This document shows, piece by piece, positions 8,410-17,347 of a stretch of 64,000 nucleotides of DNA. The notes under the pieces are model-generated. The model saw only the letters and a program-made list of their open reading frames with translations. It was not told the DNA's origin and did no database searches. The stretch is from Aquisphaera insulae (GTDB lineage Bacteria > Planctomycetota > Planctomycetia > Isosphaerales > Isosphaeraceae): assembly GCF_011064615.1 (NCBI RefSeq), contig NZ_JAALJH010000005.1, forward strand, positions 62,001 through 126,000. The letters run 5' to 3'. The translations under genes were made by a program, and so were the position numbers. How positions within the stretch are numbered: position 1 is the stretch's first letter; every line of letters starts with the position of its first letter.

Positions 8410-9183
8410 ATGCCACTCCTGGACAAGATCACCGACACGCAGCTCTGGAAGAGCGTCTTCCGCCACCCGATGCCGACCGACCGGCGGAATCGCGTCGTGG
8501 TGATGCTGACCAACTTCTTCCTCCACCTCCATCCGGTCAGCGTCCGGAAGCAGGGGATCGCCCTCAGCTACACCTGGTGCATGGGGGGGACGACGTTCTT
8601 CCTGTTCATCGTCGAGGTGGTCACCGGCGTCCTCCTGATGTTTTACTACCGGCCGACGCTCGAGCACGCCTACAACGACATCCTGGCCCTGCGCGACGTG
8701 ACCACGCTGGGGATCCTCCGCGAGCTCCACCGGTGGGGGGCGCACGCGATGGTGATCGCCGTCTGGCTGCACATGTACCGGGTCTTCCTGACGGGCAGCT
8801 ACAAGCCCCCGCGCGAGTTCAACTGGGTGGTCGGCGTCCTGCTCCTGGTGCTCACGCTCCTGCTCTCGTTCACGGGCTACCTGCTCCCCTGGGACCAGCT
8901 CGCGATCTGGGCCATTACGGTCGGCTCGAACATGGCCCGCGCGACGCCGGGCGTGGGCGTGGAGGGCCCGGGGGCCTCGCTCCTGAACCTCAACGGCGTG
9001 AAGCTGATCACCAACGGATCCGATGCCAAGTTCGCCCTCCTGGGGGGCCGGGCCGTGGGCGAGATGACGCTCAACCGGTTCTACGTCCTCCATTGCGTGG
9101 CGATCCCGCTGGCCGTCTCGCTGCTGATCATGATCCACTTCTGGCGGGTCCGGAAGGACGGCGGGATCAGCGGGCCGATGTGA
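8410..9183 (+). CDS. Cytochrome b, b6-type N-terminal subunit
   Basis: Membrane di-haem cytochrome b of 257 residues, the quinone-cycling core of the complex. Four helices carry the haem ligands His107/His121 and His228/His243. The second pair is 15 residues apart, the spacing of cytochrome b6 rather than of mitochondrial-type cytochrome b (14). Cys57 in YTWCMGG aligns with the Cys of the b6 FYCLGG motif that binds the extra haem ci (cn), so a third, covalent haem is likely. The gene is split from the C-terminal half, as in b6f complexes. The loop between helices C and D (about 180-215) is longer than in b6. It is followed after 82 bp by the subunit-IV-like gene. Confidence 0.93.
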   Translation: MPLLDKITDTQLWKSVFRHPMPTDRRNRVVVMLTNFFLHLHPVSVRKQGIALSYTWCMGGTTFFLFIVEVVTGVLLMFYYRPTLEHAYNDILALRDVTTLGILRELHRWGAHAMVIAVWLHMYRVFLTGSYKPPREFNWVVGVLLLVLTLLLSFTGYLLPWDQLAIWAITVGSNMARATPGVGVEGPGASLLNLNGVKLITNGSDAKFALLGGRAVGEMTLNRFYVLHCVAIPLAVSLLIMIHFWRVRKDGGISGPM

Positions 9184-9265
9184 GCCGTGGGATTCTCCGA
9201 GTCGGGGGTCGGCGAGGCCGATTCTCTCCACCAGTCATCCGAGGCAACGGGGTCTAGCAGCACCC

Positions 9266-10858
9266 ATGCACCAAGACTTGACCTCCGGCGTGATGTTCGG
9301 CCTGGCCTGGTATTACCTCCTGGCCGCGCTCCTGAACGCGGCCGCCGCCGCGTACCTCGCGTACGGAACGCTCGTCTCCGAGGGGGCGTCGCGGGTCGGG
9401 CTGGCGCCCAAGACCCGGCACCTCCCGGGCTGGCTGACGACGTCGTTCTTCGGCCTCTACGCCGTGGCGATCGGCTTCGTCCTCTTCCGCCAGGCCCTGC
9501 CGGGTTCGATGCTCGCGGCCTACTGCCTGTGCGCCCTGGCCAACGCCATGATCGCCCTCGCCGCCGGGGCCGACGCGGCCCACTTCGCCGAGCTCCACGA
9601 AGGGGCCACCGACCAGCCCGGCGCGGTGCTCGAGCGGGCCCCCACGCTCGACGACCACGTCCCGGCCGTCGGCCTTGGCCGGCCGATCAGCCGGACCCTC
9701 TGGACCCTGATCTGGGCGGTGGCGGCGGTGATGTTCCAGGCGATGGGCCTCGCCTACCTCTTCGGCGGTAAGATCGTGCTGCCGCAGCTCTTCCGCGACG
9801 CGATGGACAACGTCTCCGGCCCCACCACGTTCTTCATCGGGGCGACGATCGCCTTCATCGCCCTGATCGCGTTCCGGCGGTTCGTGGCGACCGGGCTCTT
9901 CGCCTGGGGGATGGTCAACCTCTTCCTGCTCTACTTCGGCCTGAGCATGACCGACTACGACTTCCGGGACATCGTCACCAAGCCGGACAACGTCCCGATC
10001 GTCGGCCTGATCGTCCTGGTCGGCTATTTCACCTGGCTCAGCCTCCGGCGGGCGGTGATCAACGACGCCCGGATGGCCCGCGGCCTGCCCAACCTGGAAC
10101 AGCTCGATCCGGACAAGACCCTGACCTGGCCCGACCTGGTTTATACCGAGCTGATCTGCATGGTCGTGCTGACGATCGTCCTGGTCCTCTGGGGGATCTT
10201 CCTCCAGGCGCCGCTCGAGCAGCCGGCGAGCTCGACCGTCGCCCCCAACCCGTCGAAGGCCCCCTGGTACTTCCTCGGGCTCCAGGAGATGCTCGTCTAC
10301 TTCGACCCGTGGATGGCCGGCGTCGTGCTCCCCAGCCTGATCATCGTCGGCCTGATGGCGATCCCGTACATCGACACGAACAGGGAAGGTAACGGCTACT
10401 ACACGATCGAGAAGCGGAAGTTCGCCTACATCACCTTCCAGTTCGGCTACCTGGTCCTCTGGGTCGTGCTGATCCTCCTGGGGACCTTCCTCCGCGGCCC
10501 CAACTGGAACTTCTTCGGGCCGTACGAATACTGGGACCTGCACAAGCTGATCCCGCTCAACAACGTCAACCTCTCGGACGTCTTCTGGATCCAGATCATG
10601 GGGACGGCGAAGCCGTCCAACTTCCTCGCCCGCGAGCTGCCCGGGATCGTCCTCACGCTGCTCTACCTGGTGGTCACGCCGGAGCTCCTCCGTCGGCTCT
10701 TCTTCAAGAAGTACTCCGCCGAGGCGGGGATGGTCCGGTACATGACGCTGGCCGTGCTCCTGCTGTTCATGGCCAGCCTGCCGATCAAGATGGTCCTGAG
10801 GTGGACGTTCAACCTCAAGTACGTGGTCGCCATCCCCGAATATTTCTTCAACATCTGA
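9266..10858 (+). CDS. Cytochrome b C-terminal (subunit IV-like) protein with extra N-terminal membrane domain
   Basis: A 530-residue integral membrane protein. The C-terminal half (about 285-530) resembles subunit IV or the C-terminal half of cytochrome b: TWPDLVYTELI precedes a helix, and NPSKAPWYFLGLQEML near 331 replaces the PEWY quinol-site motif, a form seen in menaquinol-type complexes. The N-terminal 280 residues add about six hydrophobic segments not found in b6f subunit IV, for example GVMFGLAWYYLLAALL and TTFFIGATIAFIALIAF. Their role is unknown; they may bind the Rieske anchor or the multihaem cytochrome. The gene sits between cytochrome b and the multihaem cytochrome on the same strand. 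Confidence 0.85.
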   Translation: MHQDLTSGVMFGLAWYYLLAALLNAAAAAYLAYGTLVSEGASRVGLAPKTRHLPGWLTTSFFGLYAVAIGFVLFRQALPGSMLAAYCLCALANAMIALAAGADAAHFAELHEGATDQPGAVLERAPTLDDHVPAVGLGRPISRTLWTLIWAVAAVMFQAMGLAYLFGGKIVLPQLFRDAMDNVSGPTTFFIGATIAFIALIAFRRFVATGLFAWGMVNLFLLYFGLSMTDYDFRDIVTKPDNVPIVGLIVLVGYFTWLSLRRAVINDARMARGLPNLEQLDPDKTLTWPDLVYTELICMVVLTIVLVLWGIFLQAPLEQPASSTVAPNPSKAPWYFLGLQEMLVYFDPWMAGVVLPSLIIVGLMAIPYIDTNREGNGYYTIEKRKFAYITFQFGYLVLWVVLILLGTFLRGPNWNFFGPYEYWDLHKLIPLNNVNLSDVFWIQIMGTAKPSNFLARELPGIVLTLLYLVVTPELLRRLFFKKYSAEAGMVRYMTLAVLLLFMASLPIKMVLRWTFNLKYVVAIPEYFFNI

Positions 10859-10952
10859 TGGATCCGAGACCCTCGCGGCGGGCGCGAAGGTCCTCCGCGG
10901 CAGCATACCGGCGGGCCCTGGGCTCAGAGGCCGAGAGGACAGGACCGAGAAC

Positions 10953-13900
10953 ATGCCAGCATCCGAGGAAACGTATCGCTCCCAGCCGGTCCTCCACATC
11001 ATCTTCGCGGTGTCGTCGATCGCGATGACGCTGTCGATCGTCTGGATGATCATGGCGGACCACCTCCGCCCGTGGAAGCAGGTCCAGCGTGACTTCCAGC
11101 AGGTCGAGCGCGCCAAGCTCGAGGCCTCGGAGAACGAAGCCCTCACGAAGCAGAAGGAGACCGCCCAGGCGAAGATCGACGCCATCGACGCGGAGATCAA
11201 GCAGGCCGAGGCGAACGCGGGGAATCGGAGGTCGGAGCTCCGGAAGGTCGAGGGGGCGCTGAGCGGCCTGAAGGCCAAGGCCGAGGAGCTCGACACCGCC
11301 CGCAAGTTCAAGAAGGCCGAGCTCGACAGCCTCCGGAGCTTCTACGACGGCATGATCGAGCGCGGCGAGGAGGCCAAGGCCCGCCGCTACCTCAACACCA
11401 CGATCGCCGAGGCCGAGAAGCAGCTCGCCCAGCTCTCCAAGGACCTGGAAGCGGCCCAGGACAATCTCAAGAAGAAGGAGGCCCAGCAGGAAGAGCTGCT
11501 CGGCTACGTCGACCGCCTCACCAAGGACCGGGACAAGTACACCCGGGACTACGACCGGGCGAGACGCGTCCTCGAGCAGAAGGAGGCCCAGCACTTCGGC
11601 CTCCGGGCCTGGCTCCGCGGCCTGCCGGGCATCGACATGGCGGCGCCCCCGACCAAGATCCAGCAGATCAGCCTCCCCGAACTGACCATCAACTACAACT
11701 TCAAGGAAGTCCCCCGCTACGACCGCTGCACGACCTGCCACCAGGGCATCGACCGCCTCGGCTACGACAAGGACGCCGAGGGGAAGCCGATGCCCGAGGT
11801 CTTCGCCGCCCACCCGTTCCTGACCAACGGTGCGATCACGACCGACACGAAGGGCCGGAAGGTGACCGCCGGTCTCTACCTCGACCCCAACGGCCCCCAC
11901 CCGATCAACAGCTTCGGCTGCACGATCTGCCACGGGGGGCAGGGGTCCGGGACCGACTTCACCTTCTCCTCGCACACCCCCGCGGACCTTGAGGAGGAAG
12001 AGCACTGGAAGTCCCAGTACGGGTGGCAGGAGATCCACCACTGGGATTACCCCATGCTGCCGGCCCGGTTCACGGAGTCGAGCTGCTTGAAGTGCCACCA
12101 CCAGGTCACTGACGTCCCCCAGGCGAAGAAGCTCCAGGCCGGCTACCAGCGGATCGTCCGTTTCGGCTGCACGGGCTGCCACACCATCGGCGGCGAGGGC
12201 TCCTTCGGACCCGACCTGACCGACGAGCGGGCCGTGGGCCCGAACCTGGGCCACATCGGCTCCAAGGTCACCCCCGAGTTCGTCGCCAGGTGGATCAAGG
12301 ATCCGCACGCCTTCCGGCCCGACTCCCGGATGCCCCGGTTCTACGGCGTGACCAACAACGATGCGCCGGAGGACCGGGCGAAGACCGACGCCGAGATCCA
12401 GGCGGTCACCCACTACCTCTTCGCCCGCAGCACGCCGCCGGAGAACTTCGAGGCGACACCGGCCTCGACCGACCCGAAGCGTGGCAAGGAGCTGTTCCTC
12501 CAGAAGGGCTGCCTGGCCTGCCATCAGCATCGCCCCTACGACGCCGCGTCCGTCCAGCCCGCGGATCGGGACCACCTGAATCCCGCCTACAAGCCCGACC
12601 CCTCGACGATGTACGAGCCGGGGAGCTTCCCGGAGGCGGTCCGCGAGTACGCGAAGGCGGACTACGGCCCGAACCTCGGCAACATCGCGGCCAAGTTCCA
12701 GGCCCGGGCCGACAAGGGGCAGAACTGGCTCGCCAACTGGATCCAGAACCCGGAGAAGTACCACACCAAGAGCCTGATGCCGAACCTCCAGGTCACGTTC
12801 CAGGAGGCCGCGGACATCGCCGCGTGGCTGATCAGCGTGCCGGCCGACTGGCCGGTCGAGGTCAAGGTCGCTCCCGTCTCCGACAAGGAGGTCGGCCCCG
12901 CTCTCGACGAGCTCGTGAAGCTCTACGTCTCCAAGGGGGGCTTCAAGGGCAAGGCGAAGGACGCCAAGCTCGAGGCGGTCCCGCTCAGCGAGGTCGACGC
13001 GTTCGTCGGCAAGCTGAGCACCGACGACAAGCTCTACTTCATCGGCGAGAAGACGATCGGGCGGCTGGGCTGCTTCGGCTGCCATTCGATCCCCGGGTTC
13101 GAGAACGCCAAGCCGATCGGCACGCCGCTCAACGACTGGGGCATCAAGAGCCCCGCGCGGCTCGACTTCGGCCACATCCTCGAATATCTGGAGGACAAGC
13201 AGGCCGCATCCGGGGGCGATCGCGACGGCACCGACCGGTATTACCAGGAGCAGCTCGGCCACGAGACCCGCATCGGCTTCCTCTACCAGAAGCTGCACCG
13301 GCCCCGCAGCTACGATTACCTCAAGAACAAGGACCGGTACAAGACCTGGGACGACCGCCTGCGGATGCCCCAGTTCGCCTGGGCCAACGACCCGGCGGCC
13401 GTCGAGGAGGTGATGACCTTCATCCTGGGCCTGACCGGAGAGAGGATCGGCTCCCGATACCTGGCGAAGACGAAGTACAACCTGGCCAAGAACGCGCTCG
13501 CCGCCGGCACCAAGGTCCTCAATCGCTTCAACTGCGCGGCCTGTCACGTCCTCGAGATGCCGAAGTACACCATCCCGGAGGGCACCACGGTCGCGGACGC
13601 GTTCACCGACTTCAAGACGAACGTCCGTTCGTCCTACACGGCGAGGAACGGGGACTTCATCCCCTCGCTCTATCCCAACCTGACCTTCGATCCGGCGAAG
13701 AAGCTGGACGCGGAGAGCATCGAGAAGGAGATGGCCCTCCTCCCCGACGACGGCAAGGCCCCGGTGATCATCGAGGGGATGCCCATCGGGCTCTTCGAGG
13801 ACGAGCTCACGGTGCAGCTCTGGAAGCCGGTGACCATCCGCGGCTACACGTTCAACATCGGCGACAACGTGACCCTCGATCAGAAGAAGATCCAGAAGTC

Positions 13901-14711
13901 CCCTTCGGTCGGCGGCGACTTCGCCTGGCTCTACGCGACCGTCGCCCAGGAGAAGGCCGGTTCGAGCTTCGAGGCGTTCTGGAATCGACTGCCACCCCCT
14001 CTGCTCCGGGAAGGGAACAAGGTCCAGACCCCGTGGCTGGCGCTCTTCCTCAAGGACCCGTACGCGATCCGGCCCGCCGCCCAGCTCCGGATGCCGAGGT
14101 TCCACTACGGCAAGGTGGACGGCGACCAGAGCCGGGAGACCGAGGATATCGCCGACTACTTCGCGGCGCGCGACGGGGCGGAGTTCCCGTACCAGTCGAT
14201 CGTGCAGCAGCAGGCGGGGTACGTGGCGGAGCGGAACAAGGTCCACCCCGACTACCTCGGATCCGGCTGGACGATGATGGCCAACAAGGGCTCGCCGTGC
14301 ATCCAGTGCCATGCGATCGGGGCGTTCAAGCCGACGGGCGGCGATCAGGTGGTGAACGGCCCCGACCTGCGCCAGGTGTCGTCTCGGTTCCGGCCGGGCT
14401 TCCTCGAGACCTGGATCGCCAACCCCAAGCGGCTGGTCCCCTACACGGCGATGCCGCAGAACGTGGCGCCCCACGGGGACGTCCAGCTCCCGGTGCCGAA
14501 GACATTCGAGAAGCAGCCGCTGGAGATGGTCCGCGCCATCCGCGACACGCTCCTGAACTTCGGCAGCGTCGTGGAGCAGCAGCTCGTGGCGGCCGCGGCG
14601 AATCCCCCCGCGGCCCCGGCGCCGTCACCGACTCCGACACCGGCCGAGGTGAAGCCGCCCGCCCCCGCGGCGGCCGCTCCGGCCCCGAAGCCCACCGGCG
14701 GCGGCGAATAG
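10953..14711 (+). CDS. Giant multihaem cytochrome c (8 CXXCH) with coiled-coil stalk
   Basis: A 1252-residue c-type cytochrome that most likely replaces cytochrome c1/f as electron acceptor of the Rieske protein. After a short cytoplasmic start, a membrane helix (about 13-33, VLHIIFAVSSIAMTLSIVWM) anchors it. A charged coiled coil covers about 40-190. Eight haem motifs follow: CTTCH (about 259), CTICH (323), CLKCH (377), CTGCH (406), CLACH (520), CFGCH (707), CAACH (860) and CIQCH (1116). Repeated phrases such as WIKDPHAFRPDSRMPRF, WIQNPEKYHTKSLMP and WIANPKRLVPYTAMP look like distal-Met segments of cytochrome c units. The C-terminus is a Pro/Ala tail. Known planctomycete bc complexes have similar multihaem partners; the exact haem count per domain is read from motifs only. 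Confidence 0.92.
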   Translation: MPASEETYRSQPVLHIIFAVSSIAMTLSIVWMIMADHLRPWKQVQRDFQQVERAKLEASENEALTKQKETAQAKIDAIDAEIKQAEANAGNRRSELRKVEGALSGLKAKAEELDTARKFKKAELDSLRSFYDGMIERGEEAKARRYLNTTIAEAEKQLAQLSKDLEAAQDNLKKKEAQQEELLGYVDRLTKDRDKYTRDYDRARRVLEQKEAQHFGLRAWLRGLPGIDMAAPPTKIQQISLPELTINYNFKEVPRYDRCTTCHQGIDRLGYDKDAEGKPMPEVFAAHPFLTNGAITTDTKGRKVTAGLYLDPNGPHPINSFGCTICHGGQGSGTDFTFSSHTPADLEEEEHWKSQYGWQEIHHWDYPMLPARFTESSCLKCHHQVTDVPQAKKLQAGYQRIVRFGCTGCHTIGGEGSFGPDLTDERAVGPNLGHIGSKVTPEFVARWIKDPHAFRPDSRMPRFYGVTNNDAPEDRAKTDAEIQAVTHYLFARSTPPENFEATPASTDPKRGKELFLQKGCLACHQHRPYDAASVQPADRDHLNPAYKPDPSTMYEPGSFPEAVREYAKADYGPNLGNIAAKFQARADKGQNWLANWIQNPEKYHTKSLMPNLQVTFQEAADIAAWLISVPADWPVEVKVAPVSDKEVGPALDELVKLYVSKGGFKGKAKDAKLEAVPLSEVDAFVGKLSTDDKLYFIGEKTIGRLGCFGCHSIPGFENAKPIGTPLNDWGIKSPARLDFGHILEYLEDKQAASGGDRDGTDRYYQEQLGHETRIGFLYQKLHRPRSYDYLKNKDRYKTWDDRLRMPQFAWANDPAAVEEVMTFILGLTGERIGSRYLAKTKYNLAKNALAAGTKVLNRFNCAACHVLEMPKYTIPEGTTVADAFTDFKTNVRSSYTARNGDFIPSLYPNLTFDPAKKLDAESIEKEMALLPDDGKAPVIIEGMPIGLFEDELTVQLWKPVTIRGYTFNIGDNVTLDQKKIQKSPSVGGDFAWLYATVAQEKAGSSFEAFWNRLPPPLLREGNKVQTPWLALFLKDPYAIRPAAQLRMPRFHYGKVDGDQSRETEDIADYFAARDGAEFPYQSIVQQQAGYVAERNKVHPDYLGSGWTMMANKGSPCIQCHAIGAFKPTGGDQVVNGPDLRQVSSRFRPGFLETWIANPKRLVPYTAMPQNVAPHGDVQLPVPKTFEKQPLEMVRAIRDTLLNFGSVVEQQLVAAAANPPAAPAPSPTPTPAEVKPPAPAAAAPAPKPTGGGE

Positions 14712-14729
14712 CCCCGGCCGGAGATGGTT

Positions 14730-14759
14730 GCCGCCGCCGCATCCTTGTGCGGAGGCGGC
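14730..14759. terminator. Strong hairpin after the multihaem cytochrome gene
   Basis: Arms of 12 bases (14730-14741 and 14748-14759) pair with a single mismatch around a 6-base loop (TCCTTG), 18 bases past the stop of the multihaem cytochrome. No T-run follows. It could end or attenuate the message before the cupredoxin-like genes. Confidence 0.45.
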
Positions 14760-14884
14760 CGAGGGCCGACAATGAACGCATCCGGCGAGATCGCCGCTCA
14801 GGGGCGATCCACCCGGCGGCGTTCCGCCCCGCCGGCCCGCCCCCAATCCCGCCTTCTCTTGCGAGGAGAGATCAGGAGAAAGTC

Positions 14885-15823
14885 ATGAAGTGCACCTGGA
14901 CCGACAATCGGGTCGTGCTCCGAGCCGGCCTGGCGGCAGCCCTGATGGCCGCGGCCTCCGGCTGCGGAGGTCCCGCGACGGAAACCGACAGCGCCGTGGT
15001 CACGCCGACCAAGCCCTCGGCCGCCTCGACATCCAAGCCCGCCGCCCCGGCCGCTTCGGGCGCGCCGACCTCGGCCGCCACGGAGGCCCCGGCGCCGGCC
15101 GCGTCCGCCGCGCCCGTAAAGGCGGAGGGCTTCGGCACGCTCAAGGGCCAGGTCGTCTTCGCGGGCGATCCGCCCCCGTCCAAGGTCCTCTTCGAGAAGG
15201 GCAAGGCCGCCAAGGATCCGGATGTCTGCGCCAAGGACGCGCCGCTCCTCTCGGAGGCGCTCGTCGTGGACAGCGGCAGCAAGGGGGTCAAGAACGTCCT
15301 GGTTTACATCACCAAGCCCACGGCGGTCAGCGACGATGCCAAGAAGGCGGCGGCCTCGGCCAACGTCGTCTTCGACCAGAGCAAGTGCATCTTCGAGCCC
15401 CACGTCCTGGGATTGATGGCCGGCGTCCCGATCACGATCAAGTCGAGCGATCCCGTACAGCACAACGTCGATTCAAAATTGAAGAACAACGGATTCAATA
15501 ATATTCTGGCTGCGGGAGCCAAACAGCCCTACACTCCGACGGCCGCGGAGCGCATGCCGGGAGAAGTGATCTGCGATATCCATTCCTGGATGAGAGCCTG
15601 GTGGATGGTCTTTGATCATCCCTATTTCGCCGTGACCGACGCCAAGGGCAACTTCGAGATCAAGAACGTCCCCGCCGGCACGCAGAAGATCGTCGTCTGG
15701 CAGGAATCGCTGGACAAGAACGGCTTCCTCACGGCACCGTCCGGAGAGGACATCCTGATCAAGGCGAACGACACCGTCTCTCACGAATTCAAGCTCGAGC
15801 CCTCGCGGCTTCGAGCTCAGTAA
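14885..15823 (+). CDS. Cupredoxin-like lipoprotein (paralogue 1)
   Basis: An exported 312-residue protein. A lipoprotein signal ends in AASGC (Cys27), followed by a low-complexity Ala/Pro/Thr linker to about residue 78. The folded part starts GTLKGQVVFAGDPPPSK and contains HNVDSK and, near residue 229, CDIHSWM, a Cys-x2-His-x2-Met arrangement like the type-1 copper loop of plastocyanin-like methylamine-utilisation proteins. A carboxypeptidase-regulatory-type beta segment (FEIKNVPAGTQKIVVWQE) follows. Copper binding and electron transfer are inferred from these motifs. A good ribosome-binding site (AGGAGA) supports ATG 14885; the frame is open far upstream only as a shadow of the cytochrome gene. 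The next gene is a close paralogue. Confidence 0.85.
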   Translation: MKCTWTDNRVVLRAGLAAALMAAASGCGGPATETDSAVVTPTKPSAASTSKPAAPAASGAPTSAATEAPAPAASAAPVKAEGFGTLKGQVVFAGDPPPSKVLFEKGKAAKDPDVCAKDAPLLSEALVVDSGSKGVKNVLVYITKPTAVSDDAKKAAASANVVFDQSKCIFEPHVLGLMAGVPITIKSSDPVQHNVDSKLKNNGFNNILAAGAKQPYTPTAAERMPGEVICDIHSWMRAWWMVFDHPYFAVTDAKGNFEIKNVPAGTQKIVVWQESLDKNGFLTAPSGEDILIKANDTVSHEFKLEPSRLRAQ

Positions 15824-15947
15824 TTCCGCCTTCCATCCCCCTGACTTCCCCCCCACGGGCCGCGTGCCCGGCCGAGGCTGCCCCTCCGGGGACCATCGTC
15901 CTCCGGGTGGCCTCGGTTCATCCCCACCCCATGAGGTTCGGTACGTC

Positions 15948-16736
15948 ATGAGATCGGTCTTTCATCGCTGGGCCATGCCCGGACTCGCCCTGGCTTGCGT
16001 CGTCGCCACCACGTCGGCCGCATCGGCCCAGTCGGAATACGGAACCATCAAGGGCCGCCTCGTCTGGGGTGGTTCCGAGGTCCCTCCCGAGAAGAATCTC
16101 ATCGAGAAAGGGAAGGCCCCCAAGGACGCGGAAACCTGCGGGAACTCGGGCCCGATCGTCTCGAGAGAGCTCGTCGTGGACCCCGCCACGAAGGGGATCT
16201 CGTACGGATTCGTCTACCTGGCCCGCCCGAACGGGAGCAACCCGGAGGCGGTCAAGGCGCTCCTCACCAAGTCCCCTAAGGTGGAGCTCGATCAGAAGGG
16301 CTGCGAGTTCCTCCCCTATGCCCAGTGCTTCCACCAGGATCAAAAGCTCGTGATCAAGTCGAGCGATCCCGTGAATCACAACGTGCGGTATGCCGCCTTC
16401 GCCAACTCCCCGTTCAACCAGATCCTCGCCCCGAACGGCCAGGTCGAGATCAGCCTCGTCGCGGAGAAGCGTCCGATCGTGGTCGCCTGCGACATTCATT
16501 CCTGGATGAAGAGCTATCTCATGGTCTTCGACCATCCCTTCTTCGCCGTCACCGGTAAGGACGGCTCGTTCGAGATCAAGGGGGTCCCGGCCGGCACCCA
16601 GAACGTCGTGCTCTGGCAGGAGAAGGTGGGCTACGTCGACACCAAGACGAAGGCGAAGGGCATCCCCGTCACGGTCACCGCGGGCGAGGTCACCGACCTG
16701 GGCGACGTGAAGATCGAGCCGTCGCAGGTGAAGTGA
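15948..16736 (+). CDS. Cupredoxin-like exported protein (paralogue 2)
   Basis: A 262-residue exported protein closely related to its upstream neighbour, sharing the GTIKGRLVWGG start, KSSDPVNHNV, CDIHSWMKSY and the ending FEIKGVPAGTQNVVLWQE. It differs in having an ordinary signal peptide (ending SAASAQS) in place of the lipobox, and no long linker, so it should be free in the periplasm. CDIHSWM near residue 180 with an upstream HNV is the likely copper site. ATG 15948 is chosen because it starts directly at the signal peptide; an earlier in-frame ATG at 15864 would add an unlikely Gly/Pro tail. A tethered plus soluble pair next to a bc-type complex suggests electron carriers, but this is not proven. 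Confidence 0.85.
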   Translation: MRSVFHRWAMPGLALACVVATTSAASAQSEYGTIKGRLVWGGSEVPPEKNLIEKGKAPKDAETCGNSGPIVSRELVVDPATKGISYGFVYLARPNGSNPEAVKALLTKSPKVELDQKGCEFLPYAQCFHQDQKLVIKSSDPVNHNVRYAAFANSPFNQILAPNGQVEISLVAEKRPIVVACDIHSWMKSYLMVFDHPFFAVTGKDGSFEIKGVPAGTQNVVLWQEKVGYVDTKTKAKGIPVTVTAGEVTDLGDVKIEPSQVK

Positions 16737-16798
16737 ATTTGGTCGGGCTCGCTCGCCGCCTAGACGAGCGGGCCCGCCTCCCCAACCGACCGCGAGCC

Positions 16799-16972
16799 AT
16801 GACCAGATACCGCATCGCCCGCCTCCTCCAGATGCTCGGGATGCTCATTCTCCCGTTCGGGATCGCCTCCGAGCTCATGGGCAAGGTCGGCCTCGGGCAA
16901 TCGCTCCTGATCGCGGCCGGCGGGATGGTCGTCTTCTACGCCGGCTTCGTCCTCCAGGATCGGACCTCCTGA
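16799..16972 (+). CDS. Small membrane protein, 57 residues
   Basis: A short protein with two hydrophobic segments (about 9-28, MLGMLILPFGIASEL, and 33-50, LLIAAGGMVVFYAGFVLQ) and basic residues at the start (MTRYRIARLLQ). ATG 16799 is preferred over an in-frame ATG at 16733 that overlaps the previous stop, because the longer version only adds an Arg-rich tail. It sits 62 bases behind the second cupredoxin-like gene and probably belongs to the same operon. I do not recognise a family. It may be a small subunit or assembly factor of the respiratory module. Confidence 0.65.
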   Translation: MTRYRIARLLQMLGMLILPFGIASELMGKVGLGQSLLIAAGGMVVFYAGFVLQDRTS

Positions 16973-17347
16973 GCCGCGCGGAGGACCGGCCGCGGCGATG
17001 GTGTCCGACCCGACTCGGGTTCCCGAGAACCGAGGGCCCGATGGCATGGGAGCATCGCTCTGATTCGAGGCGGCCTTGCACAAGCTCCCGGCAAGCCCGC
17101 TGGATCCAGCCGGGCCCGTCGGCATCCCTCCCGCGAGCCCGGTGCAAGCCGGGGGGTTGGTATCAGATTTGCCATTGCATGTTCCCGCCGGGATCGTTTC
17201 CAATGCACTGACGTCCGTGGCCTGGTGAGCATTTCCAGGGCAGCGTCCGGAGGACACCGCTCCGCGAGCCTGGCTTGGTCATGGGACGGCTGGACGACCA
17301 GCCCTGACATCGATCGATCTTGATTCCAGGAAGGGAGATCGACCAGG
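16973..17347. other. Gene-free stretch between respiratory operon and PQQ/TPR gene
   Basis: 375 bases. I see no convincing coding frame. It contains a small inverted repeat (CTCGGG/CCCGAG, 17014-17027) soon after the small membrane protein, and a looser pair GCCTTGCAC/GTGCAAGCC. The last 200 bases are less GC-rich and likely carry the promoter of the next gene, but no clear hexamer pair stands out. Confidence 0.5.

Noticed and set aside
10848..14474. 1208-codon minus-strand frame opposite the multihaem cytochrome
   Set aside because: Composition is low-complexity Arg/Leu/Gly/Val, no domain is recognisable, and the plus strand holds eight CXXCH motifs.
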